Source: Alphaproteobacteria bacterium
Lineage (GTDB): Bacteria; Pseudomonadota; Alphaproteobacteria; JAAEOK01
Direction of reading: 5' to 3'
Assembly (NCBI GenBank): GCA_024244705.1
Contig: JAAEOK010000112.1
Location: 109,673-173,672, forward strand
DNA: 64,000 nucleotides
In this document: in pieces, positions 46,615 through 55,303 of the stretch
Layout of the letters: every line of letters begins with the position of its first letter
Position numbering within the stretch: the first letter of the stretch is position 1
Notes under the pieces: generated by a model
Told to the model about the DNA's origin: nothing
Databases searched by the model: none
What the model saw: only the letters and a program-made list of their open reading frames with translations
Program-made: the position numbers and the translations under genes

Positions 46615-47229
46615 ATGCGGCGCAAGGTCGATCCGATGCGGCCGGTTATGGTCCGGTGCCGCACCTATCCTCGGAGTTCCCGCCCCCGTCCGAGTCCTCT
46701 TGGAAACACCTTTTTCATCGGGGCTGGTTTGGCCGTCGCGCTGTCCATGGGTATGATGAACGGCCCCGCAGCGGCAGACGACGTGACCCGGGGATGGGAC
46801 GTCGCGCAACAGGAATGCAGCCAATGCCATACGGTCGCCAACAGCCCGATTGGGGTTGCGACCGGACCGGACAGCTTGAATCAACTGGCGCAAAAAGCCG
46901 TTTGGCCGCAGATTCCCATGCGGTCGTGGCTCAGTGTCGTCCATCAGCCGCGCATTCCGGCGGTCAGCCGCAATGAAACCGACCTCAATGCACTGCAAGC
47001 ATATATCAACTCTCTGCGCAATCCAGGCGTGCCGATCGACGAATTGGTCGTGGTCGGCAAGGGCCCAAAGGGGCCGGTCAGCCAGACCGATGTCGGCGAA
47101 GATCCGCTCGACGTGCAGCGGCGCGCTCCCGCGGTCCAGATCGATCTCGGCGATGTGCCGGCCGATGCGGTCGTCGAGCCTCCGCGATGCAAGAATTGCG
47201 CTCCGCCCCTCGATCGGCCCTTGAACTAA
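46615..47229 (+). CDS. Monohaem c-type cytochrome-like protein
   Basis: Protein of about 204 residues. After a basic N-terminus and a hydrophobic segment (FFIGAGLAVALSMGMM, cleavage near AAADD) a single haem site CSQCH occurs in QQECSQCHTVAN. The region to about residue 120 resembles a class I cytochrome c ending in ALQAYINSLR. The last 80 residues are Pro/Val/Asp-rich with a late RCKNC motif and no known domain. The start could be 46579, 46615 or 46636. Its place inside the fibre locus is unexplained. Confidence 0.72.
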   Translation: MRRKVDPMRPVMVRCRTYPRSSRPRPSPLGNTFFIGAGLAVALSMGMMNGPAAADDVTRGWDVAQQECSQCHTVANSPIGVATGPDSLNQLAQKAVWPQIPMRSWLSVVHQPRIPAVSRNETDLNALQAYINSLRNPGVPIDELVVVGKGPKGPVSQTDVGEDPLDVQRRAPAVQIDLGDVPADAVVEPPRCKNCAPPLDRPLN

Positions 47230-47474
47230 GAATGCCCATGCTCGCCAAAGCTGAGCCGGCGCCTTATCGGCCGATGTCATTAATGAGTCAATCGATGGCC
47301 GCAGTTCCACTATGCAAAGCAATCAATTGCCATCAAGGACTTAAGGCATTACCATCCCCGTATGCCTCCGGTGGAATGTTGGCGATTGGGTTCCGGAAGC
47401 GCTCAAGTGGATGTCGACCTGGATTGTTTGAGTTCAGCAATTTCTGCGGTTTCGACATGGGAAGGGGGAGTGGT
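47230..47474. other. Intergenic region upstream of the third secreted protein
   Basis: 245 bp. The frame of the next gene is open through it, but there is no signal peptide or ribosome binding site upstream of 47475, where GAAGGGGGAG precedes the ATG. The region presumably holds its promoter; I could not pick one. Confidence 0.4.
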
Positions 47475-48065
47475 ATGTTGAAGGTCTGTCGATTACTCGC
47501 GCCCTTGGTCATCGGAGCAGCATTCACGGCGCCGGCGATGGCGAACGGCTTGTTCGAGAACCCGCCGTGGCAGTTCGAGACACCGTCGGAGAAGATTGCC
47601 AATGTCAGCATCGTCGATCTGATCGAAAGGAAGAAGGGCGGGTTTTTCGATTCGTTCGACATCAACAACACGATCAACAACACGACCAATATCGACGGCG
47701 ACCAGATCAACTGCAATGTCACGTCAACGGCGACCGGAAACGCGAATTCCGGTGCGACCGATGCCACCATCGCGTCGCCGGTCGGATTGCGAGACAACCA
47801 AATTATCGCCGATGCGGCCGGCAGCAACTCGGAGCTCTCCCAGGTATCCGGCGACGGCAGCGACGGCGATCAGCTCGTCGATCTCGCCCAGACGAATTCC
47901 GGGACCCAGACCGCGACCAACTCGAAGTCGGACATCTTCAGCACGATCGGGACGCAGAATCTCAATGGAACCGCCGATCAGGTCTTGAACAACGACCAAA
48001 ACATAAGCGACGATGTTGAGATCGAATCGGAAATTGAGAACAGCACCGCCTGTCTCAATCCGTAG
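47475..48065 (+). CDS. Secreted Asn/Asp/Thr-rich protein, probable CsgG-system client
   Basis: Protein of 196 residues with a signal peptide (MLKVCRLLAPLVIGAAF..., cleavage after PAMA, residue 23). The mature part is Asn/Thr/Asp/Ser/Gln-rich with elements such as NNTINNTTNIDGDQINCN, STATGNANSG, LAQTNSGTQTATNS and IGTQNLNGTADQVLNNDQNI, reminiscent of curlin and holdfast-anchor (HfaA/HfaD) repeats. There are two cysteines (INCN and the C-terminal ACLNP). It lies 95 bp upstream of the CsgG-like gene on the same strand, so it is the best candidate substrate. No family was recognised with certainty. Confidence 0.78.
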   Translation: MLKVCRLLAPLVIGAAFTAPAMANGLFENPPWQFETPSEKIANVSIVDLIERKKGGFFDSFDINNTINNTTNIDGDQINCNVTSTATGNANSGATDATIASPVGLRDNQIIADAAGSNSELSQVSGDGSDGDQLVDLAQTNSGTQTATNSKSDIFSTIGTQNLNGTADQVLNNDQNISDDVEIESEIENSTACLNP

Positions 48066-48160
48066 ACGCGTTCGGGCAAATTTCGACGCGTATATTTGGT
48101 GAACGTACGAGACTCGCGATCAACAGCGAGCGACACATTTGAGGGCAGACAAGGGGGCGT

Positions 48161-49405
48161 ATGAACAGGTGGCTAAGTAACGTAGGTCTCGGGATGGTGA
48201 TAACCGGTGCTCTGGGCATTGCCGGTTGCGCCGATTTCGAGCATGTGCGGCGGGCACCCGACGAGGCCTATGTCATCCAGGGCCCGGCGGTCACCGACAA
48301 TTCGACGCCGCTCAAATCGGCATTCGTTTGCATGTCGAGCAAGATCAAGGGCACCGGTCGTCCGCCCTACGCGGTAACGGTCGGCAACGTCAAGGACTAT
48401 ACTGGAAAGTTCAGCGAGATCGACGGCGGCAACCCGATCACCCAAGGCGGCGCGCTGATGGTGATGTCGGCGCTGGGTAAGCTGGGTGACGCGGTCAAGC
48501 TGCGCGAACGCTTCGATACGCAGGTCACCGAGATCGAGCTGACCTATCTCAGCAAGCGGTATCTCGGCGACGGCCAACGCCACGTTATTCCCAACAACGG
48601 CGAGGGATTGCGCGAAGTGCCTTGGCTGCCCTATCTCGGCGGCTCGATCCTCGATTCCGACTATTTCATCGTCGGTGGCATCACCGAGCTCAACTACAAT
48701 ATCCAATCGGGCGGCGCCGAGTTGCGGATCGACAACGCCGGACCGAAGGCGCGCATTTTCACCATCAATGTCGCCGCCGATCTTCGCATCGTGAACTCGC
48801 GAACCCTCGAAGTAATCAAGACGACGAGCCTGCAGAAGCAGGTCACCGGCTATGAGGTCGAAACCGAAATCTTTCGCTTCTTCGGCGACATCCTGGTCGA
48901 CTGGAACGCGGGCGTGAAGAGCCAGGAGCCGCTGCAGATGGCGGTACGCACGACCTTGGAACTCGGCGTGCTTGAGCTGGTCGGCCATGTCACGGGAGTC
49001 GATTATCTCCCCTGTGTCGGGTTCTATCGCAAGGACCTGCCATCCACCGAGCAGGCCAATGTCGAGCTCGACGAGAATGGCCAACCGAGCGGAGCCGCAT
49101 CCGGCGGCCAAAATGGGACCGCCAGTGGAGCTCCCTCGGCGGACCATCCGAAGGTCACCGCGCCGCCGGTCGAGCGCAGCGATGTCACGATCGAGCGCCG
49201 CGACGTGGTCGCGACCCGACCGAATGACGGAAACGACGAATTCGGCGAAGCCTTGCGCTGGGTCTTCGGTGGTTCGGCGGCGGCCTCGGAGCGGATTGAC
49301 GTGACGACACCGGCGACCGAAGAATCTTCGACCAACCCGAACCAAAGATCGGGATTCCGCGAAGAGGGCGCGTTGCCCGCTTCGACGAACCCGCCGCGTT
49401 CTTGA
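48161..49405 (+). CDS. CsgG/HfaB-family outer-membrane export lipoprotein
   Basis: Protein of 414 residues. The lipoprotein signal ends in LGIAGC (C23). Residues about 50-290 match CsgG: VTVGNVKDYTGKF, then SDYFIVGGITELNYNIQSGG, AADLRIVNSRTLEVIK, TGYEVETEIFRFF and RTTLELGVLELVGHVTGVDY, which line up with the corresponding E. coli CsgG strands. CsgG forms a nonameric outer-membrane pore exporting curli subunits; Caulobacter HfaB is the homologue needed to anchor holdfast. The last 115 residues are a low-complexity Ser/Ala/Glu/Thr tail absent from E. coli CsgG. No csgE or csgF gene was recognised. Confidence 0.9.
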   Translation: MNRWLSNVGLGMVITGALGIAGCADFEHVRRAPDEAYVIQGPAVTDNSTPLKSAFVCMSSKIKGTGRPPYAVTVGNVKDYTGKFSEIDGGNPITQGGALMVMSALGKLGDAVKLRERFDTQVTEIELTYLSKRYLGDGQRHVIPNNGEGLREVPWLPYLGGSILDSDYFIVGGITELNYNIQSGGAELRIDNAGPKARIFTINVAADLRIVNSRTLEVIKTTSLQKQVTGYEVETEIFRFFGDILVDWNAGVKSQEPLQMAVRTTLELGVLELVGHVTGVDYLPCVGFYRKDLPSTEQANVELDENGQPSGAASGGQNGTASGAPSADHPKVTAPPVERSDVTIERRDVVATRPNDGNDEFGEALRWVFGGSAAASERIDVTTPATEESSTNPNQRSGFREEGALPASTNPPRS

Positions 49406-49511
49406 GCGGTCCGTCCAATCAACGGTCGGGTCCTATGAACCTGATGCAGATGAAATACAAAGCCGTCGAACGGTAATGGCGAAACCGATGGCTTCGAGGA
49501 GATGGGTGCGG

Positions 49512-50627
49512 ATGAAGCGCTCGATCGCATATGCGACAATGGGCGGTGTTCTGGCCATTGGGCTGGCTGGTCCCGCGGCGGCCGATTTCAACGATGGCTA
49601 CGAAGCTTACCATCGTGGCGACTATACCGCCGCTATCGGCGCCTGGCGGCCGCTGGCCCAAATCGGCGATGCCAACGCCGCCTACTGGCTGGGACTTATC
49701 TATGACCGCGGCCAGGGCGTGCCGACCGATCGCGTCCAGGCCGCGGATTGGTACCGGGGCGCCGCCGAGCAAGGCCATTCGCGGGCGCAATTCAACCTCG
49801 CCCATATGTACATGAAGGGCGATGGAATCGAGCAGGATCCGGTCAAGGCAGCGGATTGGTATTTGCGCGCCGCCCGGCAGGGCGACGCCTTTGCGCAATT
49901 CAACCTCGGCCACCTCTATCAGAACGGAATCGGCGTCGCGCGCGACGATGCCGTGGCCGCCGAATGGTACCGCCGTGCCGCGGAACAGGGCCTGGCCGGC
50001 GCGCAGACCAACCTTGGGGTGCTCTACGATTCCGGTGTCGGTGTTTCCCAAGATGATGCGGAAGCGCTGGGTTGGTATCAACGGGCCGCCGACCAGGGCG
50101 ACCCGAGCGCTCAATACAACCTCGGCGCCATGTACGCCAACGGCGAAGGCGTGCCTCGGGACGACGACAAGGCGCTCGAGTGGTATTTGGCAGCGGCCGA
50201 ACAAGGCTATGCGCCGGCGCAATATCGCTTGGGGACCATGTACGCCGACGGCGATCGAGTGCCGCAGAACCATATTCAAGCGGTGCGCTGGTTCAAGCCG
50301 GCGGCGGAAAACGGCTTGCCCGAGGCGCAGAACTATCTCGGCCTGCTCTATGAAGAGGGCAAGGGCGTCGCCGAGAACGACGCCGAAGCGGTCCGACTGT
50401 TCGCCAACGCGGCGCAACAAGGCAACGCCCAATCGCAATACAATCTCGGTGCCATGTATTTTAAAGGCGAAGGTGTACCGAAAGACGACGTGCGGGCGCT
50501 GATGTGGTTCATGATCGCTGCCGAATTGGGGCACAACGACGCCGCCGCGGTGCGGGATAAGCTGGCCGCCAGCCTGACGCCCGACCAAATCGCGCAAGCC
50601 AAGAAATTGGCCGTGAACCCGCAATAG
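49512..50627 (+). CDS. Secreted Sel1-repeat (TPR-like) protein
   Basis: Protein of 371 residues with a signal peptide (MKRSIAYATMGGVLAIGLAG, cleavage near AAAD) followed by about nine Sel1 repeats of 36 residues, each with A.YWLG..Y..G.GV..D...A..WY-type spacing, over residues 30-345. Sel1 proteins scaffold other proteins in the periplasm. The ATG at 49512 follows GAGGAG and gives the clean signal peptide; starts at 49476 and 49488 are less likely. It is 106 bp downstream of the CsgG-like gene and may serve it. Confidence 0.9.
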   Translation: MKRSIAYATMGGVLAIGLAGPAAADFNDGYEAYHRGDYTAAIGAWRPLAQIGDANAAYWLGLIYDRGQGVPTDRVQAADWYRGAAEQGHSRAQFNLAHMYMKGDGIEQDPVKAADWYLRAARQGDAFAQFNLGHLYQNGIGVARDDAVAAEWYRRAAEQGLAGAQTNLGVLYDSGVGVSQDDAEALGWYQRAADQGDPSAQYNLGAMYANGEGVPRDDDKALEWYLAAAEQGYAPAQYRLGTMYADGDRVPQNHIQAVRWFKPAAENGLPEAQNYLGLLYEEGKGVAENDAEAVRLFANAAQQGNAQSQYNLGAMYFKGEGVPKDDVRALMWFMIAAELGHNDAAAVRDKLAASLTPDQIAQAKKLAVNPQ

Positions 50628-50649
50628 TCATTGCCGTCGGGCAGCGCCC

Positions 50650-51990
50650 GTGAGCCTCAACCAGCTTCTCCACCAACGCCGGGAATCCGGCAAGCCAGTG
50701 CGCGTCGCGCTGATCGGAGCCGGAAAGTTCGGTTCCATGTTCCTATCGCAAATCCCGGCGACGCCCGGTCTCGATGTCTTCGGCATCGCCGATCTCGACC
50801 CCGACCGGGCGCGGACGGCGTGCCGCCATGTGGGCTGGCCCGGTGAATTGATTGACCGCACGGTTTTCACCGACGATGCGATGCCGCTGATGGCGGCCGA
50901 TGCGGTTGAGGTCGTCGTCGAGGCCACGGGCAACCCCGCCGCCGGGCTCGGTCATGCCCGCGCCGCGATCGGCAACGGCAAGCACGTCGTGATGGTCAAT
51001 GTCGAGGCGGATGTCCTTGCCGGACCGTTGATCGCGCGCGAGGCGGCCGGCGCTGGCGTCATCTATACACTTGCCTATGGCGACCAGCCGGCGCTGATCG
51101 TCGAATTGGTCGACTGGGCGCGGGCCTGCGGCTTCACTGTCGTCGCCGCCGGCAAGGGAACCAAATACCTGCCCGCCTATCATGCCTCGACGCCGGATAC
51201 GGTTTGGACCCACTACGGGGTGACGCCCGAGCAGGCCGCCGCCGGCGGCATGAACCCGCAAATGTTCAACTCGTTTCTCGACGGCACCAAGTCGGGCATC
51301 GAGATGGCCGCGGTCGCCAACGCGACGGGCCTCCTACCGCCGTCGGCCGGGTTGGCCTTTCCGCCTTGCGGTGCCGACGACCTGCCCACGGTCTTGTGTC
51401 CCCAAGGCGAGGGCGGCGCACTCGAACAAGCGGGTCAGGTCGAGGTCGTCTCCAGCCTCAACCGAGATGGCTCACCGGTGCCCCGCGACCTGCGCTGGGG
51501 CGTCTATGTCGTGTTCGAGGCGCCCAACCCCTATGCGGCGCGCTGCTTCGCCGAATACGGCCTAGTCACCGACCCGTCCGGCACCCGCGCCGCGCTGTAT
51601 AAGCCCTATCACCTGATCGGGCTGGAACTGAACATTTCCGTCCTCTCGGCCGCGCTGCGCGGCGAGGCGACAGGTGCGCCGAGCGGATTTCGTGGCGACG
51701 TCACGGCAACCGCCAAGCGGGCGCTGCGGGCCGGCGAAATACTCGACGGCGAGGGTGGCGCCCTGGTCTGGGGCAAGCTGATGCCGGCGGTCGAGAGCCT
51801 TCGGCTCGGTGCCCTGCCGATCGGACTCGCCAGCGACCTTCGATTGCGCCGGGACGTCGCGGAGGGCGCCACGCTGACGTGGTCGGACGTGGCCACCGAC
51901 GAAGACCTCGACGCCTATCGCCTGCGGCGCGAAATGGAATCGCTTTTTGTAACCACCGACCGCGCGGCGGAAGGCGCCGCCGGCGCCTAG
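50650..51990 (+). CDS. NAD(P)-dependent oxidoreductase with C-terminal SAF-like domain
   Basis: Protein of 446 residues from a GTG. A Rossmann motif ALIGAGKFGSMFLSQI and homoserine-dehydrogenase-like core (VVVEATGNPAAGLGHARAA, GKHVVMVNVEADVLAGP) fill residues about 15-330. The end (RALRAGEILDGEGG, then LRRDVAEGATLTWSDV) is a SAF-type domain as in homologues often annotated as homoserine dehydrogenase or FlgA-like. The substrate is unknown; sugar-acid or tetrose metabolism has been suggested for relatives. There is no link to the fibre genes beyond proximity. Confidence 0.82.
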   Translation: MSLNQLLHQRRESGKPVRVALIGAGKFGSMFLSQIPATPGLDVFGIADLDPDRARTACRHVGWPGELIDRTVFTDDAMPLMAADAVEVVVEATGNPAAGLGHARAAIGNGKHVVMVNVEADVLAGPLIAREAAGAGVIYTLAYGDQPALIVELVDWARACGFTVVAAGKGTKYLPAYHASTPDTVWTHYGVTPEQAAAGGMNPQMFNSFLDGTKSGIEMAAVANATGLLPPSAGLAFPPCGADDLPTVLCPQGEGGALEQAGQVEVVSSLNRDGSPVPRDLRWGVYVVFEAPNPYAARCFAEYGLVTDPSGTRAALYKPYHLIGLELNISVLSAALRGEATGAPSGFRGDVTATAKRALRAGEILDGEGGALVWGKLMPAVESLRLGALPIGLASDLRLRRDVAEGATLTWSDVATDEDLDAYRLRREMESLFVTTDRAAEGAAGA

Positions 51991-52101
51991 AGCAAGATCG
52001 TTTCAGATCGAGTCGAACTGAACCGTGAATCTTGCTCTAATTCAATATGTTAGGGTGTGATTCGCGGCTCACTTCGTTGCGACGCGAGCCGATCACACCC
52101 T
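51986..52101. repeat. RIME-like composite palindromic repeat
   Basis: Two adjacent hairpins: TAGAGCAAGAT (51986-51996) with ATCTTGCTCTA (52028-52038), and TAGGGTGTGAT...CGGCTC (from 52050) with GAGCCGATCACACCCTA (to 52101). The layout resembles dispersed palindromic intergenic elements of alphaproteobacteria. It overlaps both flanking stop codons, filling the gap between two convergent genes, and may act as a bidirectional transcription barrier. Confidence 0.65.
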
Positions 52102-52936
52102 AGAAAAATACCAGCGTCCGGCTTTCGATGCTTTCGCGCGGCGCCGCGTCCGCCGGCGTGGTTGGATCTTCGAAGGCCGTGTGAACGGCGGACCGTGCCG
52201 GCCCGCTCCGTTCGGAATCATAGGTCTTGATCAACAACGCCTCGTCGCGCGCCATATCGGGGAAGTAATACCAGCGATGCTGGGGATTGAAGAGCACCTG
52301 GTAGACCTCGCCGATACGGTCCCAGGCCCGCCGCTCGCTCGGCACCAGGTCGGTATCGGCTACGCTGCGCGCGTCACACAATGCCAACGGCGATGATCTT
52401 ACCGGCCCGGCGATCGGCCGCCACACGTTGACGATGGCGAAGCGGCTTTGGAGCCGCACTTCCGCCTCCGCCTCCGGCAGCAGGTCGCGCACCCGCCGCG
52501 GCGCCGAGCGGTCGGTATAGTCGTTGTGAACGCTTCGCGCCGGATCGCGCATCTTCTTGCGCTCGCGGAGTTCCGCCGAATCGGCCCGCAAGGTATGGTC
52601 GAATACGACGACATGAGCGGCGCCGGTGTGGTCCTTCACCAGTTTTTCGATCTCTCTCTCGTAGATGGTTTCGATCTGCTCCTGATCGAGAAAATCGACG
52701 ACTTCGGTAGGATGCCCCGCGAGCTGAAATCCCTGCGCGTCGAGCGAAAAGCGATCCGCCACCGGACGGCCATCATGGATCGGCACCGCGTGCGCCGCGT
52801 ATTCGCCGCCGAAACGGGTCTCGCCGGCACCGGCGACGGACGGGTAAAAGACCGGCTTTTGATCGGCATCGGCAAGGTAGTTCAGCACCCCGGACACCGC
52901 GGGAAGTGTAATGCCCAGATCACTTGATTGTGCCAT
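52100..52936 (-). CDS. CmcJ/NvfI-family oxygenase-like protein
   Basis: Protein of 278 residues of the CmcJ/AsaB/GA4-desaturase-related family. Signature parts are SVHNDYTDRSAPRRV (HxD pair), FAIVNVWRPIAGPV, PLALCDARSV and NPQHRWYYFPDMARDEALLIKTYDS. Family members act in secondary metabolism as hydroxylases, methoxylation partners or desaturases; most bacterial ones are uncharacterised. The ATG at 52936 with a strong GGGAGGGGGCGAG upstream is preferred over a start 37 codons earlier. It is the first of several modification-type enzymes in the 52-59 kb cluster. Confidence 0.85.
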   Translation of the reverse strand: MAQSSDLGITLPAVSGVLNYLADADQKPVFYPSVAGAGETRFGGEYAAHAVPIHDGRPVADRFSLDAQGFQLAGHPTEVVDFLDQEQIETIYEREIEKLVKDHTGAAHVVVFDHTLRADSAELRERKKMRDPARSVHNDYTDRSAPRRVRDLLPEAEAEVRLQSRFAIVNVWRPIAGPVRSSPLALCDARSVADTDLVPSERRAWDRIGEVYQVLFNPQHRWYYFPDMARDEALLIKTYDSERSGPARSAVHTAFEDPTTPADAAPRESIESRTLVFF

Positions 52937-53179
52937 CTCGCCCCCTCCCCGGCTCCCAGGGGCCGACGAAATATCGCCGCCCTCGAGCCTTAGGCCATGT
53001 TGTTCGACGCCTGCTGACAACAGGAATATGGACCCGCTGCCGGCCAAGGCAATACGGACGGGAAAAAACGCTTGCGGCGAGTATTGTTTGTCGTGCCCGG
53101 CTGGCTTAAAACCTCCTTCGAAAATGGTGCAGTCAGCGCACTACCACGGCAACAACCCACCTCACCCGGATACCTCACA
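52937..53179. other. Divergent intergenic region
   Basis: 243 bp between the CmcJ-like gene and the TPR-glycosyltransferase gene. The frame of the downstream gene is open through part of it, but no conserved-looking residues precede the 53180 ATG. Promoters for both genes are expected; none was clear. Confidence 0.35.
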
Positions 53180-54643
53180 ATGCCAGGCAAGACGGTCCCC
53201 ATCCAGCAAGCCTATGAAATGGCGGCGAAGCTTTATCACCAGAAGCGCCCGCGGGTGGCCATGCGCCTCATCGACCAGATCATCCAGCGTCGTCCGAATC
53301 ATATGCACGCCCACCATTTGCGTGGCGCCGCGCTCATGCAGCTGGACATGATGGACGAAGCCGAGGTTCCGCTGCGCCGGGCGCTCGAGCTGGCCCCGAG
53401 CAACGTCTCGTTCAATAATACTTTTGGCGTGTGGCTGAAAAAAAGCGAACGGCTCGAGGACGCGCTCAAGCAATTCGAGGAGGTCAAGCGGCTCAATCCC
53501 ACTTTCGCTCCGGTCCATACCAACATAGGTCTGGTGCACCAACGCCTGCAGAACTTCGAAGCCGCGCATGTCGCGCACGGCAAGTGCCTCGAGCTCGACC
53601 CCGATTACCGCCCGGCGATGCACAATATGGGAAACACGCTGGACGCCTTGGGCAAGACCGAGGAATCGGTCAAGATGTTCACCCGCGCCCTTCGCCAATC
53701 TCCCGAAGATGCGGAAATCCTGATGGACCGGGGGCTGGTGCGCCTTCGGGCCGGCGACTACGAACGCGGCTGGGAGGATTACGAGCACCGCCTAACCGTG
53801 CTCAATCAACGGCTCCGCCATCGTCAGGTCAACGCCCCGATGTGGGACGGCGGCGACTTCAAGGGCAAGACTCTGGGTGTCTATCAGGAGCAAGGCTACG
53901 GCGACGTCATCCAGTGCCTCCGCTATGTCCCCTGGGTCAAGGAACGCGGCGGCGAATTGGTCTTCCTGGTCGCCAAACCGCTGGAACGGGTGCTGGAAAC
54001 CGTCGACGGAATCGACCGGATCGTTACCGCCTTCGAAGATGTACCGGCAATCGATTTCAAGATTCCTATCTTCAGCCTGCCGAGAATCTTCAAGACGCGG
54101 TGGCCCGATGTTCCGGCCGAAACGCCCTACATTCGCGCCGCCGCCGACAGCGCCGTGCAGTTCGACGGCGCGACCTTGAATGTCGGCCTCATCTGGGCCG
54201 GTAGCACGACCTTCAAGGGCGATCACTATCGCACCATGACGCCTGAAATGCTGGCCCCGTTGACCGAGGTGCCCGGCGTAAAACTCTATAGCCTGCAATT
54301 CGGCGCCGACGAATCGGTTCTCACCGAGGCCGGGCTCGAAGGCAAGGTCCACGTCCTCGGCGACGAGGTCCTCGGTGACTTCTTCCAGACCGGCGGGATC
54401 ATCGAAAAACTCGACCTGATCATCACCGTCGACACGGTCACGGTTCATCTCGCCGGCGCGCTGAGCCGGCCGGCCTGGCTGATGCTGAGCCGGACCGGCG
54501 ATTGGCGCTGGGGCCGCGACATCGATAATTCGCCCTGGTACCCGAGCGTCCGGGTATTCCGCCAGGAACAGCAAAACGACTGGAGCGGCGTTGTCGACAG
54601 GATCGCGGCCGCGCTTGGTGAGTTATGCAGCACACGAAGCTAG
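53180..54643 (+). CDS. TPR protein with glycosyltransferase-like (GT9/GT41-type) C-terminal domain
   Basis: Protein of 487 residues. The first about 220 residues are five or six TPRs (for example FAPVHTNIGLVHQRLQNFEA, YRPAMHNMGNTLDALGKTEE), followed by RAGDYERGWEDYEHR. The C-terminal domain has VYQEQGYGDVIQCLRYVPWV, VGLIWAGSTTFKGD, YSLQFGADE and LIITVDTVTVHLAGAL, the pattern of TPR proteins with a heptosyltransferase-like GT-B domain. Some relatives glycosylate proteins. Start at 53180 by position of the first TPR; the ribosome binding site is weak. Confidence 0.84.
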   Translation: MPGKTVPIQQAYEMAAKLYHQKRPRVAMRLIDQIIQRRPNHMHAHHLRGAALMQLDMMDEAEVPLRRALELAPSNVSFNNTFGVWLKKSERLEDALKQFEEVKRLNPTFAPVHTNIGLVHQRLQNFEAAHVAHGKCLELDPDYRPAMHNMGNTLDALGKTEESVKMFTRALRQSPEDAEILMDRGLVRLRAGDYERGWEDYEHRLTVLNQRLRHRQVNAPMWDGGDFKGKTLGVYQEQGYGDVIQCLRYVPWVKERGGELVFLVAKPLERVLETVDGIDRIVTAFEDVPAIDFKIPIFSLPRIFKTRWPDVPAETPYIRAAADSAVQFDGATLNVGLIWAGSTTFKGDHYRTMTPEMLAPLTEVPGVKLYSLQFGADESVLTEAGLEGKVHVLGDEVLGDFFQTGGIIEKLDLIITVDTVTVHLAGALSRPAWLMLSRTGDWRWGRDIDNSPWYPSVRVFRQEQQNDWSGVVDRIAAALGELCSTRS

Positions 54644-54760
54644 CGCCATTCACCCCAAATCGGTTTGCGCGTAGAGCGGTTTCTGCTATGCACAACGGCC
54701 CGCGCCCTGGCCGGCGCACCACCGTTCGGCACCTACCCCAATCCAAGCTGGAGTAATCTC

Positions 54761-55267
54761 ATGGCGCGCGTCGATGAACGCATGAAACCCATCGTCGATA
54801 TGTTCGCGGCGACGATACGCAATCCCAAGGCGATGGGCGTCCTCAGCGATTGGAAGAAAGCGATCGAAAACGGCGTAATGAGCTTTGGGCGCAAGGAGCC
54901 GCTCGGCGACGACCTCGATTTCAACACCCTGTTCTTCGTCCACCCCAACCCCGCCTACAATGCATCCCTCAACAAGATCGTGCTGGCGCCCGATATCGAG
55001 ATCGCCGGGGTCATCACCAACAGCACGTTCGAGCATCAGAAGTTCAATTTCCTGAAGCAGGAAATGCTCATCATCAAGGGACACGGCAAGTGGGATTATG
55101 CCAAGAACGAGCGCTTCAAATCACTGCGCATCCAGGATAACGTCACGCTCTGCATTCCCGAGTTCGTCGACAGCAACGTTCCGGCCAACGCCGCGGCTTA
55201 TACGGACCAGATCGCCAATGCGTGCCAGCTGTGGCTGCTGACGCAAAACGTCAAACACAAGAATTGA
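54761..55267 (+). CDS. Hypothetical protein, 168 residues
   Basis: No family recognised. It is a soluble protein with mixed charge, no signal peptide or membrane segment, a central hydrophobic stretch (LNKIVLAPDIEIAGVITNST) and two cysteines. The start ATG follows GGAG (54750-54753). It lies 117 bp after the TPR-glycosyltransferase on the same strand and converges with the TPR-sulfotransferase, so it may belong to the modification cluster. Confidence 0.7.
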   Translation: MARVDERMKPIVDMFAATIRNPKAMGVLSDWKKAIENGVMSFGRKEPLGDDLDFNTLFFVHPNPAYNASLNKIVLAPDIEIAGVITNSTFEHQKFNFLKQEMLIIKGHGKWDYAKNERFKSLRIQDNVTLCIPEFVDSNVPANAAAYTDQIANACQLWLLTQNVKHKN

Positions 55268-55303
55268 GGGGCCGCGCCGCGCCATTTGTCGGCGCGCGTC
55301 GGA

